Below the pieces are notes generated by a model. That model made no database searches. It was given only the letters and a program-made list of their open reading frames with translations, and was not told the DNA's origin. A stretch of DNA of 38,356 bases from an uncultured Oscillospiraceae bacterium (lineage in GTDB: Bacteria > Bacillota > Clostridia > Oscillospirales > Oscillospiraceae), in contig CALXDT010000035.1 of NCBI GenBank assembly GCA_944387125.1, forward strand, positions 1-38,356, written 5' to 3'. Positions 6,584-15,059 of this stretch are shown here, piece after piece (position 1 is the stretch's first letter; each line of letters opens with the position of its first letter). A program made the translations under genes and the position numbers.

Positions 6584-8761
6584 ATGAAGATCATCAAGCG
6601 AAACGGCGCGGAGGCTGCCTTTGATATTGAGAAAATCGCCATGGCTGTGACCAAGGCCAATCTGGCGGTGGACGAGAAGGTGCGCATGACCCCGCTGCAG
6701 ATCCGGCGGATCTCGGAGAGTGTCGCCCTGGCCTGTGAGGAGACCGGCCGAAGCCCCGCCGTGGAGGAGATCCAGGATCTGGTGGAAAAGGCCATCATGG
6801 CCCACGGCGCCTTTGAAGTGGCCAAAGAGTACATTACCTACCGGTATACCCGCAATCTGCTGCGGCAGTCCAATACCACCGACGACCGGATCCTGAGCCT
6901 GATTGAGTGCAACAACGAAGAGGTCAAGCAGGAGAACGCCAACAAGAATCCCTCTATCAACGCTGTCCAGCGGGACTACATGGCCGGCGAGGTAAGCAAG
7001 GACATAACCCGCCGGATTCTGCTGCCCCGGGATGTTGTGGCGGCCCATGAGGCGGGGATCATCCACTTCCATGACTCGGACTACTATGCCCAGCATATGC
7101 ACAACTGCGATCTGGTGAATCTGGAGGATATGCTGCAGAACGGAACGGTCATCTCCGGCACCCTCATTGAAAAGCCCCACTCTTTTTCCACTGCCTGCAA
7201 CATCGCCACCCAGATCATCGCGCAGGTGGCCTCCAACCAGTATGGCGGCCAGTCCATCTCTCTGACCCATCTGGCGCCCTTTGTCCAGATCAGCCGGGAT
7301 AAGATCCGCAGAAGCGTGGAAACGGAAATGCAGATCTTCGGCATCCGCCCGGATGAAGAAACCATCTCCCAGGTGGTGGAAACCCGTCTGCGGGAGGAAA
7401 TCCGCCGAGGCGTTCAGACCATTCAGTATCAAGTTGTGACACTGATGACCACCAACGGTCAGGCGCCCTTTATCACGGTGTTCATGTACCTGAATGAGGC
7501 CAGAAACGACCAGGAGAAGAAGGATCTGGCCATGATCATCGAGGAGACTCTGCGCCAGCGTTACGAGGGCGTGAAAAATGAAAAGGGCGTCTGGATTACC
7601 CCTGCCTTCCCCAAGCTGATCTATGTGTTGGAGGAGGACAACATTGGGGAAGGGACTCCCTACTTCTACCTGACCCGGATGGCTGCCGAGTGCACCGCCA
7701 AGCGGATGGTTCCGGACTATATCAGCGAGAAAAAGATGCTGGAGCTGAAGGTGGACATGAACGGCCAGGGGCACTGCTATACCTGCATGGGCTGCCGCTC
7801 CTTCCTGACCCCCTATGTGGACCCGGAAACCAATCAGCCCAAGTACTACGGCCGGTTCAACCAGGGGGTAGTCACCATCAATCTGGTGGACGTGGCGCTG
7901 TCCTCCGGCCGGGATATGGACAAGTTCTGGACCATCTTTGATGAACGGCTGGAGCTTTGCCATAAGGCGCTGCTGTGCCGCCATGAGCGGCTGAAGGGCA
8001 CGCTGTCCGACGCCGCCCCCATTCTGTGGCAGTACGGCGCGCTGGCGCGGCTGAAGAAGGGGGAGCCCATCGACAAGCTGCTTTACGGCGGCTATTCCAC
8101 CATCTCCCTGGGGTACGCGGGGCTTTACGAGTGCGTCAAGTACATGACCGGAAAGTCCCACACCGACGAAGCGGCCAAGCCCTTTGCGCTGCAGGTGATG
8201 CAGCATATGAACGATGCCTGCAAGGGCTGGAAGGCGGCGCACAACATTGATTTCTCCCTGTACGGCACCCCGCTGGAGTCCACCACCTATAAGTTCGCCA
8301 AGTGCCTGCAGAAGCGCTTTGGCATGATCCCCGGGATCACGGACAAGTCCTACATTACCAATTCCTACCATGTTCATGTGGCTGAGCCTATTGATGCCTT
8401 TACCAAGCTGTCCTTTGAGGCGGAGTTCCAGCAGCTTTCTCCCGGCGGCGCCATCAGCTATGTGGAGGTGCCCAATATGCAGCAGAACATTGACGCGGTG
8501 CTGGAGCTGATGCGGTTCATCTACGATAACATTATGTATGCTGAGCTGAACACCAAGTCCGACTATTGCCAGGTCTGCGGCTTTGACGGTGAGATCCAGA
8601 TCCGTGAGGACGACGGGAAGCTGGTTTGGGAGTGCCCCCAGTGCGGCAACCGGGATCAGAACAAGATGAACGTTGCCCGGCGCACCTGCGGTTACATCGG
8701 TACCCAGTACTGGAACCAGGGCAGAACCCAGGAGATCCGGGATCGGGTGCTCCATCTGTAA
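6584..8761 (+). CDS. nrdD: Anaerobic (class III) ribonucleoside-triphosphate reductase
   Basis: A 725-residue glycyl-radical enzyme that makes dNTPs from NTPs without oxygen. An ATP-cone occupies about residues 1-95 (MKIIKRNGAEAAFDIEKI, then VEEIQDLVEKAI), the allosteric domain for ATP/dATP. The NrdD barrel follows, with GQGHCYTCMGCRSF holding active-site cysteines. Near the end come a four-Cys zinc site (YCQVCGF, ECPQCGN) and the glycyl-radical motif RRTCGYIG, Gly703 being the predicted radical residue. AGGAGG lies 8 nt before the ATG. The activase gene nrdG, often adjacent, is absent here: the next gene is convergent and a terminator follows. Control by NrdR is likely from the boxes upstream. 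Length and motifs are intact. Confidence 0.96.
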   Translation: MKIIKRNGAEAAFDIEKIAMAVTKANLAVDEKVRMTPLQIRRISESVALACEETGRSPAVEEIQDLVEKAIMAHGAFEVAKEYITYRYTRNLLRQSNTTDDRILSLIECNNEEVKQENANKNPSINAVQRDYMAGEVSKDITRRILLPRDVVAAHEAGIIHFHDSDYYAQHMHNCDLVNLEDMLQNGTVISGTLIEKPHSFSTACNIATQIIAQVASNQYGGQSISLTHLAPFVQISRDKIRRSVETEMQIFGIRPDEETISQVVETRLREEIRRGVQTIQYQVVTLMTTNGQAPFITVFMYLNEARNDQEKKDLAMIIEETLRQRYEGVKNEKGVWITPAFPKLIYVLEEDNIGEGTPYFYLTRMAAECTAKRMVPDYISEKKMLELKVDMNGQGHCYTCMGCRSFLTPYVDPETNQPKYYGRFNQGVVTINLVDVALSSGRDMDKFWTIFDERLELCHKALLCRHERLKGTLSDAAPILWQYGALARLKKGEPIDKLLYGGYSTISLGYAGLYECVKYMTGKSHTDEAAKPFALQVMQHMNDACKGWKAAHNIDFSLYGTPLESTTYKFAKCLQKRFGMIPGITDKSYITNSYHVHVAEPIDAFTKLSFEAEFQQLSPGGAISYVEVPNMQQNIDAVLELMRFIYDNIMYAELNTKSDYCQVCGFDGEIQIREDDGKLVWECPQCGNRDQNKMNVARRTCGYIGTQYWNQGRTQEIRDRVLHL

Positions 8762-8777
8762 GCGTGCATGAAAAACC

Positions 8778-8816
8778 TTCCGGTTCCGCCGAGACCAACG
8801 GCGGAACCGGAATTTT
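8778..8816 (+). terminator. Terminator of nrdD
   Basis: A 14-bp perfect stem, TTCCGGTTCCGCCG (8778-8791) with 8799-8812 and a 7-nt loop, then TTTT. A second small hairpin, CCTGTGAA (8817-8824) with TTCACAGG (8834-8841), follows at once. The rest of the 8842-8962 gap holds no recognisable feature. Confidence 0.8.
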
Positions 8817-8962
8817 CCTGTGAAAGCTGCGCATTCACAGGAAACCTTCAAAACAAATGCCCGCCCCCGCCCCTTGCGGGGCAGCCGGGGCGGATGCATA
8901 CAGAATTCCCATGCGGTCTGCCCATTCATGGATCGTTTCACCGATCGTCGGCATAGGAATTG

Positions 8963-9004
8963 AAAAAACGCCCGAATGCGGACGGCCTGTCCGCATTCGG
9001 GCGT
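8963..9004 (-). terminator. Terminator of the NlpC/P60 gene
   Basis: A 16-bp perfect stem (8968-8983 with 8989-9004) and a 5-nt loop. On the minus strand it is followed by a run of six T residues (the A-run at 8963-8968). It lies 26 nt beyond the stop at 9030. Confidence 0.9.
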
Positions 9005-9029
9005 ATTGTTTCAGGGGGAAAAGCCGGGA

Positions 9030-10022
9030 TCAGCTCATCCGGCGGGCGCCGTAGTAGTGATTGGCCCAGTAGCCGCTGGCCAGATCGGAATAGGATACTG
9101 TGGAGCGGGAGTTGGGGGCGTGGATAAACTGTCCGCCGCCGGCATAGATGCCCACGTGGGAGATGCCGCTGGCATATGTATTGGCGAAAAATACGATGTC
9201 TCCCGGCTGAAGATCGGCCTTTGCCACGGCTGTACCCTGCTGGTACTGGCTGGAAGGGGTACGGTAGGGAGAGAATCCCAGCTGCTTCAGAACATAGTAG
9301 ACAAAGCCGGAGCAGTCAAATCCGCTGGGAGAGGCTCCGCCGTAGACATAGGGGGCACCCAGATATTTTTGCGCCTCTGCCAGAATCTGAGCGCCGGAGG
9401 CGCTGCCGGTGTTACCGGCGGAAGCGGAGGAACTGGTTCCGTTCAGAGCTGCTCCGCTGGGGGCGACACCGGTGGATTTGCCCCGGCGGTAGAATTTCGG
9501 GGAATTGGGAGAGGCGTTGTTTTCATAGGGAATTTCTGTCAGCTCCAGGAAGTCGCTGCGGATGTAGCAGATCTGGCCGTTGTAGATGACCTTATACCAG
9601 CCGTTGTTGATGCCGATGATGTAGCACTTGGCTCCCTGGGAAGCGGTGGCCACCACGGTGTGGGACGTGGAGGGGCCGGAGCGGAGGTTGACGCCGCTGC
9701 CGACCACCTGTCCATAGCCCAGCTCCGCGTTTTCACGGGTGAGCACGTCCAGATAATCCGCGTGCATATAGCCTTCCTGGAGATTGTAAATCACTTTATA
9801 CCACTGGCCTTCCTTGCTTACAGCAACCACGCACTCGTTGGACTGGGCAGTGGCCAGAATGTCGGATGTGGTATTGGGGGCGCTGCGCAGCCGCAGGGAA
9901 GTGGCGTTGACAAAGCCGATGCCGTACATGGTCTCGCCGGCAGCGGACGCGGGAACAATCAGTGCGGTGACGGTCAGAACCATCACCAGGGTCAGGGTGA
10001 ACAGTCTTCTTGCGATCTTCAT
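9030..10022 (-). CDS. Secreted SH3-SH3-NlpC/P60 peptidoglycan endopeptidase
   Basis: A 330-residue exported cell-wall hydrolase. Signal peptide 1-28 (MKIARR, hydrophobic core, VPASAAG). Two bacterial SH3 repeats follow: about 33-92 (VNATSLRLRSAPNTTS) and 105-162 (GSGVNLRSGPSTSHT). A Ser/Gly/Ala linker at 170-208 leads to the NlpC/P60 domain, about 210-329, with Cys237 in FDCSGFV, His289 in HVGIYAGG and His301 in FIHAPN as the catalytic residues. Such enzymes usually cleave D-Glu-diamino-acid bonds in stem peptides; that substrate is inferred from the family. The ATG at 10022 is preceded by GGAGG about 5-6 nt upstream. It lies 181 nt after the 96-aa gene and is probably cotranscribed from the palindrome-bearing promoter. 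Confidence 0.92.
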   Translation of the reverse strand: MKIARRLFTLTLVMVLTVTALIVPASAAGETMYGIGFVNATSLRLRSAPNTTSDILATAQSNECVVAVSKEGQWYKVIYNLQEGYMHADYLDVLTRENAELGYGQVVGSGVNLRSGPSTSHTVVATASQGAKCYIIGINNGWYKVIYNGQICYIRSDFLELTEIPYENNASPNSPKFYRRGKSTGVAPSGAALNGTSSSASAGNTGSASGAQILAEAQKYLGAPYVYGGASPSGFDCSGFVYYVLKQLGFSPYRTPSSQYQQGTAVAKADLQPGDIVFFANTYASGISHVGIYAGGGQFIHAPNSRSTVSYSDLASGYWANHYYGARRMS

Positions 10023-10203
10023 ACGTTTCCTCCGTCTTTACAAAGTGTGCGCGCCAGCGGGAGATCCGCAAAAGCGGCGGCTTTGCGCCGACGCTCGCTG
10101 TCCGGGGCATGGATCCTGCCGGAGGGCAGGGATCCGGCTCCGGCGCACACATCAGGTCAGGCAGCTGCTGCGGTTGATTTGCGTCTGCCTGGAAATGGCA
10201 GGC

Positions 10204-10494
10204 TTACTTGCCTGCCAGAGCACGCTCCAACCACACGCAGCCCAGATCCAGGGCGGTGTAGAAGCCGTCTTTTTCGCTTTTCTTTACAATACGATCCCGG
10301 CTCCTTGCCGCGGGGTCGGTCAGCTGCAGCTGAACGGAGACCCGGGTAGCCAGATCCAGATCGCCCACCTTCTTGCTTTCCAGAATCTGGAGCATGACGA
10401 TGTGGCTGTCTGCCATGGAACCGTAATAAACAAGGTTGTCTTTGCGCATCAGCGGATGCCCCTTGTACATGAGAACGGATTGTTCTTCAGCCAT
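10204..10494 (-). CDS. Conserved hypothetical protein, 96 residues
   Basis: A small soluble protein opening MAEEQSVLMYKGHPLMRKDN, followed by LVYYGSMADSHIVMLQILESKKVGDLDLATRVSVQLQL, which suggests an alternating beta-strand fold. A basic helical stretch (SRDRIVKKSEKDGFYTAL) and a short C-terminal helix follow. GGAGG lies about 6 nt upstream of the ATG. It looks like an unnamed clostridial protein; the composition is ordinary and I cannot assign a function. It is the first gene behind the promoter at 10526-10554, upstream of the NlpC/P60 gene. The 181-nt gap between them contains only a bulged hairpin (10111-10135). Confidence 0.65.
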   Translation of the reverse strand: MAEEQSVLMYKGHPLMRKDNLVYYGSMADSHIVMLQILESKKVGDLDLATRVSVQLQLTDPAARSRDRIVKKSEKDGFYTALDLGCVWLERALAGK

Positions 10495-10525
10495 GAAAGA
10501 TACCTCCTGTACAAAATGTAATCAG

Positions 10526-10554
10526 ATTGTAACATGTTGTTACAAGAATGTCAA
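10526..10554 (-). promoter_or_regulatory. Promoter of the 96-aa/NlpC genes with palindromic operator in its spacer
   Basis: On the minus strand TTGACA (10554-10549), a 17-nt spacer, then TACAAT (10531-10526). Inside the promoter lies the perfect inverted repeat TTGTAACAtgtTGTTACAA (10528-10546), which also matches the GlnR/TnrA pattern TGTNA-N7-TNACA. A protein bound there would block RNA polymerase, so this is a likely repressor operator. The identity of the regulator is inference. Confidence 0.75.
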
Positions 10555-10704
10555 GGATTTTCTTAAGATATCAGGGAAAATCCCAGGAATTTGGAAACAT
10601 TTCCTGAAAAAGAGATTAAAGAAAAAAAGACGGAGGGAAAGTATGAGATTGTCAAGGTGCGCATTGGCCGCCGGAAAGGCCATGCAACGGCCCGGGGCGG
10701 TTCA

Positions 10705-10740
10705 AAAAACAAGAGGCCTTTGCTGTTGCAAAAGCCTCTT
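10705..10740 (-). terminator. Terminator of ireB
   Basis: AAGAGGC (10711-10717) pairs with GCCTCTT (10734-10740), with an inner TTTGC/GCAAA stem and a TGTT loop. On the minus strand a GTTTTTT run follows. It starts 10 nt past the ireB stop. Confidence 0.8.
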
Positions 10741-10749
10741 GGCTTTGGG

Positions 10750-11004
10750 TCAGTCCTGTACGAACAGGTAATCCCGGATCAGCACTTGCAGCAGCTCATC
10801 CCGGTCGATTTTGCAGATCATGCTCCGGGCGCCGTTGTAGTTGGTGATGTAGGTGGGATCTTCCGTCAGCAGGTAGCCGACGATCTGATTGATGGGATTG
10901 TATCCTTTTTCCGTCAAGGCTTCATACACAGTCCGGAGAATGCGGCGCATACTCTCTTTATCCTCGTTGGCTACGGTAAATTTCTGGGTACTTTGATCCA
11001 TCAT
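10750..11004 (-). CDS. ireB: IreB family regulatory phosphoprotein (UPF0297)
   Basis: An 84-residue protein of the UPF0297/IreB family, usually about 80-90 residues. The family core is intact: [56 protein letters not shown]. In Enterococcus faecalis IreB is a substrate of the Ser/Thr kinase IreK and tunes cephalosporin resistance and envelope homeostasis. AGGAGG lies 9 nt before the first of two adjacent ATG codons. In many Firmicutes the gene sits in front of ruvX and yrzB; here it stands alone with its own promoter and terminator, downstream of pheT. Confidence 0.9.
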   Translation of the reverse strand: MMDQSTQKFTVANEDKESMRRILRTVYEALTEKGYNPINQIVGYLLTEDPTYITNYNGARSMICKIDRDELLQVLIRDYLFVQD

Positions 11005-11043
11005 GGTATTCAGCCTCCTTACAGGTAGATTTAGAATGCTGTC

Positions 11044-11072
11044 ATTATACCCGAAATGCGCCTGACTGTAAA
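11044..11072 (-). promoter_or_regulatory. Sigma-A promoter of ireB
   Basis: On the minus strand TTTACA (11072-11067), a 17-nt spacer, then TATAAT (11049-11044), about 40 nt before the ATG. No convincing terminator separates it from pheT, so read-through is possible. Confidence 0.8.
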
Positions 11073-11160
11073 GGGCTGAAACCGGAATTTTTTGTTAATT
11101 CTTGCACAATTCCAGAAAAAGACAGGAAAAAACAAATAATTTGGTTTCCATAACTTCGGA

Positions 11161-13548
11161 TCATCTCAGAGAAGCGTCCAGCTTTTCCTTTAAAGCGTCC
11201 AGCACCTTGGTGATCACGGACTCGGAATCCGCATCGGTCAGGGTGCGGTCGTCAGCACGCAGCTCCAGGGAGAAAGCCATGCTCTTCTTGCCCTGGGGAA
11301 CGCCGGCGCCCCGATAGATGTCGAACAGCTTGACGCTTCTGAGCAGCTTGCCCGCGGCGGCAGTGATGGTATCCTCCGCCTGAGCAACTGTCACGGCCTC
11401 GGCGCAGATCACCGACAGATCCCGCCAAACGGTGGGATACTTGGGCAAGGGCGTATAGGAGGCGTCGGGAAGACGGAAGTCCAGCAGCTTGGTGAAGTTG
11501 ATTTCCGCACAGTACACGTCTGTGTCAATTCCGTAATTTCCGGCCACCAGCGGATGGATCTGACCCATCACGCCCACCTCCGTGCCGTCAATGGTCAGCT
11601 TGGCGCAGCGGCCGGGATGGAAGCTGGGATTGTCGGACACAGCGGTGTAGGCAGGCTTTCTCAGCCGCAGACCGGAGAAAAAGGCTTCCAGCTCGCCCTT
11701 CAGGGTAAAGAAGGTCTCACCGGCGCCGTAGGTGCCCAGAACCAGCATCTTGGGTTCTTCCGGCAGCGTCTGGCCGGCAGCGGGCAGGTAGATCTTGGCC
11801 AGCTCGTAGAGCTTGACCTCCTTATTGTGGTAAGCATTGTTCCGGGACAGGATCTCCAGCATGGAGGGAAGGGCAATTGTGCGCATAATGGAGGTATCCT
11901 CTCCCAGCGGGTTCTGGATCTGCAGGGCATTGCGCAGAGGAGAATCGGCGCTGAGACGGATCTGGTCGAAAATGCCCGGGGAGACGAAGGAGTAGGTGAT
12001 GATCTCGCTGTAGCCCATGCCCCGGCACAGGGTGCCGGCTTTGGCTTCCAGGAGCATCTCCGGGGAATAGCCGCCCTGGGTGGAGTTTTTGAAGGAGGTG
12101 GTAGGGATCTCGTTGTAGCCGTAGGAACGGCCGATTTCTTCCGCGATGTCCGCCATCAGGTTCAGGTCGGGACGGAAGGAGGGAACCAGAATGGTATCGC
12201 CTTCCACAGGGATCTCCAGCAGGTTCAGATACCGGATCATATCCTCTTTGGAGATATTCGTGCCCAAAAGCCGGTTGATTTTGTCACACTCCAGCGGCAG
12301 GGTATGCTCCTCGGGCACATGGTTGATGACATCGATGGTGCCCTCCAGCACATCGCCGCAGCCCAGCAGCTCCACCAGTTCGCAGGCTCGCTGCACGGCG
12401 GGAATGGTCATCATGGGATCCAGGTTCTTTTCAAACTTGCCGGAGGCCTCGGTGCGCATGCCCAGCGCCAGAGCGGTCTGACGGATGGAGGTGCCGTTGA
12501 AGTTGGCGGATTCAAATACCACCATGGTGGTGTCCGCCACGATCTCGGAGTTTTCGCCGCCCATGATACCGGCCAGGCCGATGGGCTTGTTGTCGTCGGC
12601 AATGACCAGCATCCCGGGTTTCAGCTCCCGGACGGTGCCGTCCAGCGTGACCAGGGTTTCACCGGCTTCCGCTTCCCGCACCACGATCTTTCCGGAGGAG
12701 ACATAGCGGTAGTCGAAAGCGTGCATGGGCTGGCCGTACTCCAGCATCACATAGTTGGTGATGTCCACAATGTTGTTGATGGGGCGCACACCGTTGACCC
12801 GCAGCCGCTGGCGGAGCCACTTGGGGGAGGGACCTACCTTTACATTGGCCACCATCCGGGAGGAATACCGGTTGCACAGCTCCGTGGCGGGAACCTCCAC
12901 GTCCAGATAGTTGTAAACATCCCCGGCATCGCTGCCCTTTACCACAGGCTCGTGATGCTTCATCTTCATCCCGAAGGCGGCGGCGGCTTCTCTGGCCAGG
13001 CCGATGATGGAGTAGCAGTCGGGGCGGTTGTTGGTGATCTCGAAATCCACCACGGTGTCGTCGTTGCCGATAACCAGATTGATGTCGTCGCCGGGCTTGC
13101 AGTCCTCGCCATTGAGGATCCAGATGCCGTCGGCGCAGGCGTCGGGCAGATCGTGCTGGGTCAGCCCAAGTTCGGCAAAGGAGCAGAGCATGCCGTTGGA
13201 CTGGACGCCCCGGAGCTTGCCCTTGGTGATGTGGACGCCTCCCGGCAGCCAGGAGTTATGCAAAGCAGTGGGAACCAGATCCCCCTGGCGGACATTCTGG
13301 GCGCCGGTGACGATCTGCACAGGCGCTTCCTGCCCCACGTCCACCTGGCAGATCCACATATGGTCGGAATCCTCATGGCGGACGATGGACAGCACCTTAC
13401 CTACCACCACGTTTCGGATGTCCGCATCCAGCCGCTGGCAGGTTTCCACCTTCTGGCCGAACACCGTGAGGGTTTCGGCAAACGCTTTATCGGACACATG
13501 GCGCAGATCCACAAATTCTTCGTTGAGCCATTTTCTGTTGAGCTTCAT
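11161..13548 (-). CDS. pheT: Phenylalanyl-tRNA synthetase beta subunit
   Basis: A 795-residue subunit of the heterotetrameric enzyme that charges tRNA-Phe, of normal length for the long bacterial form. Domains in order: N-terminal helix [15 protein letters not shown]; OB-fold tRNA-binding domain at about 40-150 ([26 protein letters not shown], then [11 protein letters not shown]); B3/B4 editing domain at about 210-380 ([24 protein letters not shown]-type block, GIMGG); B5 domain around 400-470; catalytic-like core; C-terminal FDX-ACB domain ([18 protein letters not shown] onward, about 700-795). It follows pheS after 14 nt, with GGGAGG before its ATG. Expression is governed by the T-box upstream of pheS. 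Confidence 0.97.
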   Translation of the reverse strand: [795 protein letters not shown]

Positions 13549-13562
13549 CTTATCTTCCTCCC

Positions 13563-14606
13563 TTAGAACTGGTTCAGGAACCGCACGTCGTTGTCGAAGA
13601 TCAGCCGCAGGTCATTGATTTTCAGCCGCCCCATGGCCATCCGCTCCAGACCCATGCCGAAGGCAAAGCCGGAGTATTTTTCCGGATCGATGCCGCAGTT
13701 TTTCAGCACCTCCGGGTGCACCATTCCGGCGCCCAGCAGCTCGATCCAGCCTTCGCCGTGGCAGGTGGAGCACACCTGACCGTTGATCTCTCCGGTGCCG
13801 TGGCATTTATGACACTGCATATCCATTTCACAGCTGGGCTCAGTGAAGGGGAAGTGGTGGGGGCGGAACCGCATGGCGGACTCCGTGCCGTAGATCCCCT
13901 GCATCATGGTGATCAGCGCGCCCTTCAGGTCGCCCATGGTGATGTGCTCGTCCACCACCAGACCTTCGATCTGGTGGAACATGGGGGAGTGGGTGGCGTC
14001 GGCCTCGTCCTTCCGGAACACCCGGCCGGGAGCCAGCATGCAGAAGGGAGGCTTGTGGTTCTCCATAAACCGGATCTGCATGGGGCTGGTCTGGGTGCGC
14101 AGCAGGACGGTGTCCCCATCATCAAAATAGAAGGTATCGGAACGATCCCGGGAAGGGTGCCCCTCCTCAATGTTCAGCCTGGTAAAGTTGTAGCTGGCCA
14201 GCTCCACCTCGGGGCCGTCCACCACCTGATAGCCGAGGCCGACGAAAATGTCCTTGATCTGCTGAAGCACCTGGTTCATGGGGTGCTGATGTCCCAGAGG
14301 GACGGCTTTGCCGGGAATGGTCACGTCAATGGCCTCCGCAGCCAGCTTGGCCTCCAAAGCGGCGGCATGGATGGCGGACTTCCGCTCCTCCAGCTTTGTC
14401 TCTATGGAAGCGCGGACGGAGTTGGCCAGCTGGCCCATCACCGGGCGTTCCTCGGGAGAGAGCTTGCCCATCTGCTTCAGCACGGCGGTCAGCTCGCCTT
14501 TCTTGCCCAAAAGTTTTACCCGCAGTTCCTCCAACGCGGCAGGGGTCGCGGCGGCTTCCAGGGAAGCCAGAGCATTGCGTTTGATCTGCTCCAATTGTTC
14601 TTTCAT
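13563..14606 (-). CDS. pheS: Phenylalanyl-tRNA synthetase alpha subunit
   Basis: A 347-residue class II synthetase catalytic subunit. An N-terminal coiled-coil (residues 1-85, MKEQLEQIKRNALASLEAAA) is followed by the catalytic domain: motif 2 around GRVFRKDEADATHSPMFHQIEG and motif 3 GFAFGMGLERMAMG. A four-Cys insertion (CHKCHG, CSTCHGEGW) precedes the LGAGMVHPEVL block, as in other Firmicute PheS. The ATG at 14606 has AGGAGG 7-8 nt upstream, while longer in-frame starts would run back into the T-box terminator. It is first in the pheST operon. Confidence 0.97.
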   Translation of the reverse strand: MKEQLEQIKRNALASLEAAATPAALEELRVKLLGKKGELTAVLKQMGKLSPEERPVMGQLANSVRASIETKLEERKSAIHAAALEAKLAAEAIDVTIPGKAVPLGHQHPMNQVLQQIKDIFVGLGYQVVDGPEVELASYNFTRLNIEEGHPSRDRSDTFYFDDGDTVLLRTQTSPMQIRFMENHKPPFCMLAPGRVFRKDEADATHSPMFHQIEGLVVDEHITMGDLKGALITMMQGIYGTESAMRFRPHHFPFTEPSCEMDMQCHKCHGTGEINGQVCSTCHGEGWIELLGAGMVHPEVLKNCGIDPEKYSGFAFGMGLERMAMGRLKINDLRLIFDNDVRFLNQF

Positions 14607-14639
14607 ATTGATTCCTCCTGTAAGGCTTTCTTTTTCCAT

Positions 14640-14907
14640 CAAAAAAGCCCATTTTCCGGAACAGCGGGACGAAAGGAAGCCTTCCGCGGTACCACCCGCA
14701 ATTCGCTGAAAATGAGCGCGCTTTTCGGATGCAGACACATCCAAGACCGATAACGAGGTCAGCCGTCCGTCCCTACTTTTCTTTCAGGCGGCAGCTCCCG
14801 GGAGAAAGCCCTGCATTGCACCCAAGCGGCTCACACCATCCCGCTTTCGCTGTGGGGGCAGTCCCAATGCCAGGCAGCCCGATCCTTGCATTTTTCATAT
14901 CTCGGTT
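14640..14907 (-). promoter_or_regulatory. T-box riboswitch controlling pheST
   Basis: On the minus strand the leader contains the T-box core GGGTGGTACCGCGG (complement at 14684-14697), which pairs with the uncharged tRNA acceptor end. It ends in a T-run (A-run at 14641-14646) just before the pheS ribosome site. Upstream are a stem I-like apical segment (GATGGTGTGAGCC) and the AAGTAGGGACGG linker typical of T-boxes. A TTC triplet at 14806-14804 is the best candidate specifier and fits Phe. Low charged tRNA-Phe should favour antitermination. Confidence 0.9.
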
Positions 14908-14936
14908 ATCGTAGCACATTCCCGGGAATTATGCAA
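14908..14936 (-). promoter_or_regulatory. Sigma-A promoter of the T-box/pheST operon
   Basis: On the minus strand TTGCAT (14936-14931), a 17-nt spacer, then TACGAT (14913-14908). The spacer contains the perfect 12-bp palindrome ATTCCCGGGAAT (14918-14929). Confidence 0.7.
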
Positions 14937-14962
14937 GTATTTTTTCCTCGTTTGCAGGATGC

Positions 14963-14991
14963 TTGACGAAAAAACCCCGCTATGGTATGGT
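14963..14991 (+). promoter_or_regulatory. Sigma-A promoter of nnrD
   Basis: TTGACG (14963-14968), a 17-nt spacer, then TATGGT (14986-14991), about 70 nt before the ATG. It is divergent from the T-box promoter, with 26 bp between the -35 elements. Confidence 0.7.
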
Positions 14992-15059
14992 AAAAACAAA
15001 CGGTAAGGAATCGGAACCCTGCCCGGGGCCCGGGCGGGAAGAGAAAGGAGCGGCGGGCT

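Noticed and set aside
6563-8941. Long open frame on the minus strand under nrdD (over 790 codons)
   Set aside because: It is a shadow of the highly GC-biased nrdD coding sequence. The plus-strand protein has all its catalytic motifs and the shadow has no domain.
10642-10770. Small plus-strand frame with GGAGGG ahead of its ATG
   Set aside because: It runs through the ireB terminator and into the ireB 3' end, and its product is low in structure. Chance is the better explanation.
11554-13566. 670-codon plus-strand frame under pheT
   Set aside because: Shadow frame: His/Gly/Val-rich composition and no domain, opposite an intact synthetase.
14918-14929. 12-bp palindrome ATTCCCGGGAAT in the pheST promoter spacer as an operator
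   Set aside because: The operon is already explained by the T-box. One short palindrome without a second site is weak evidence.
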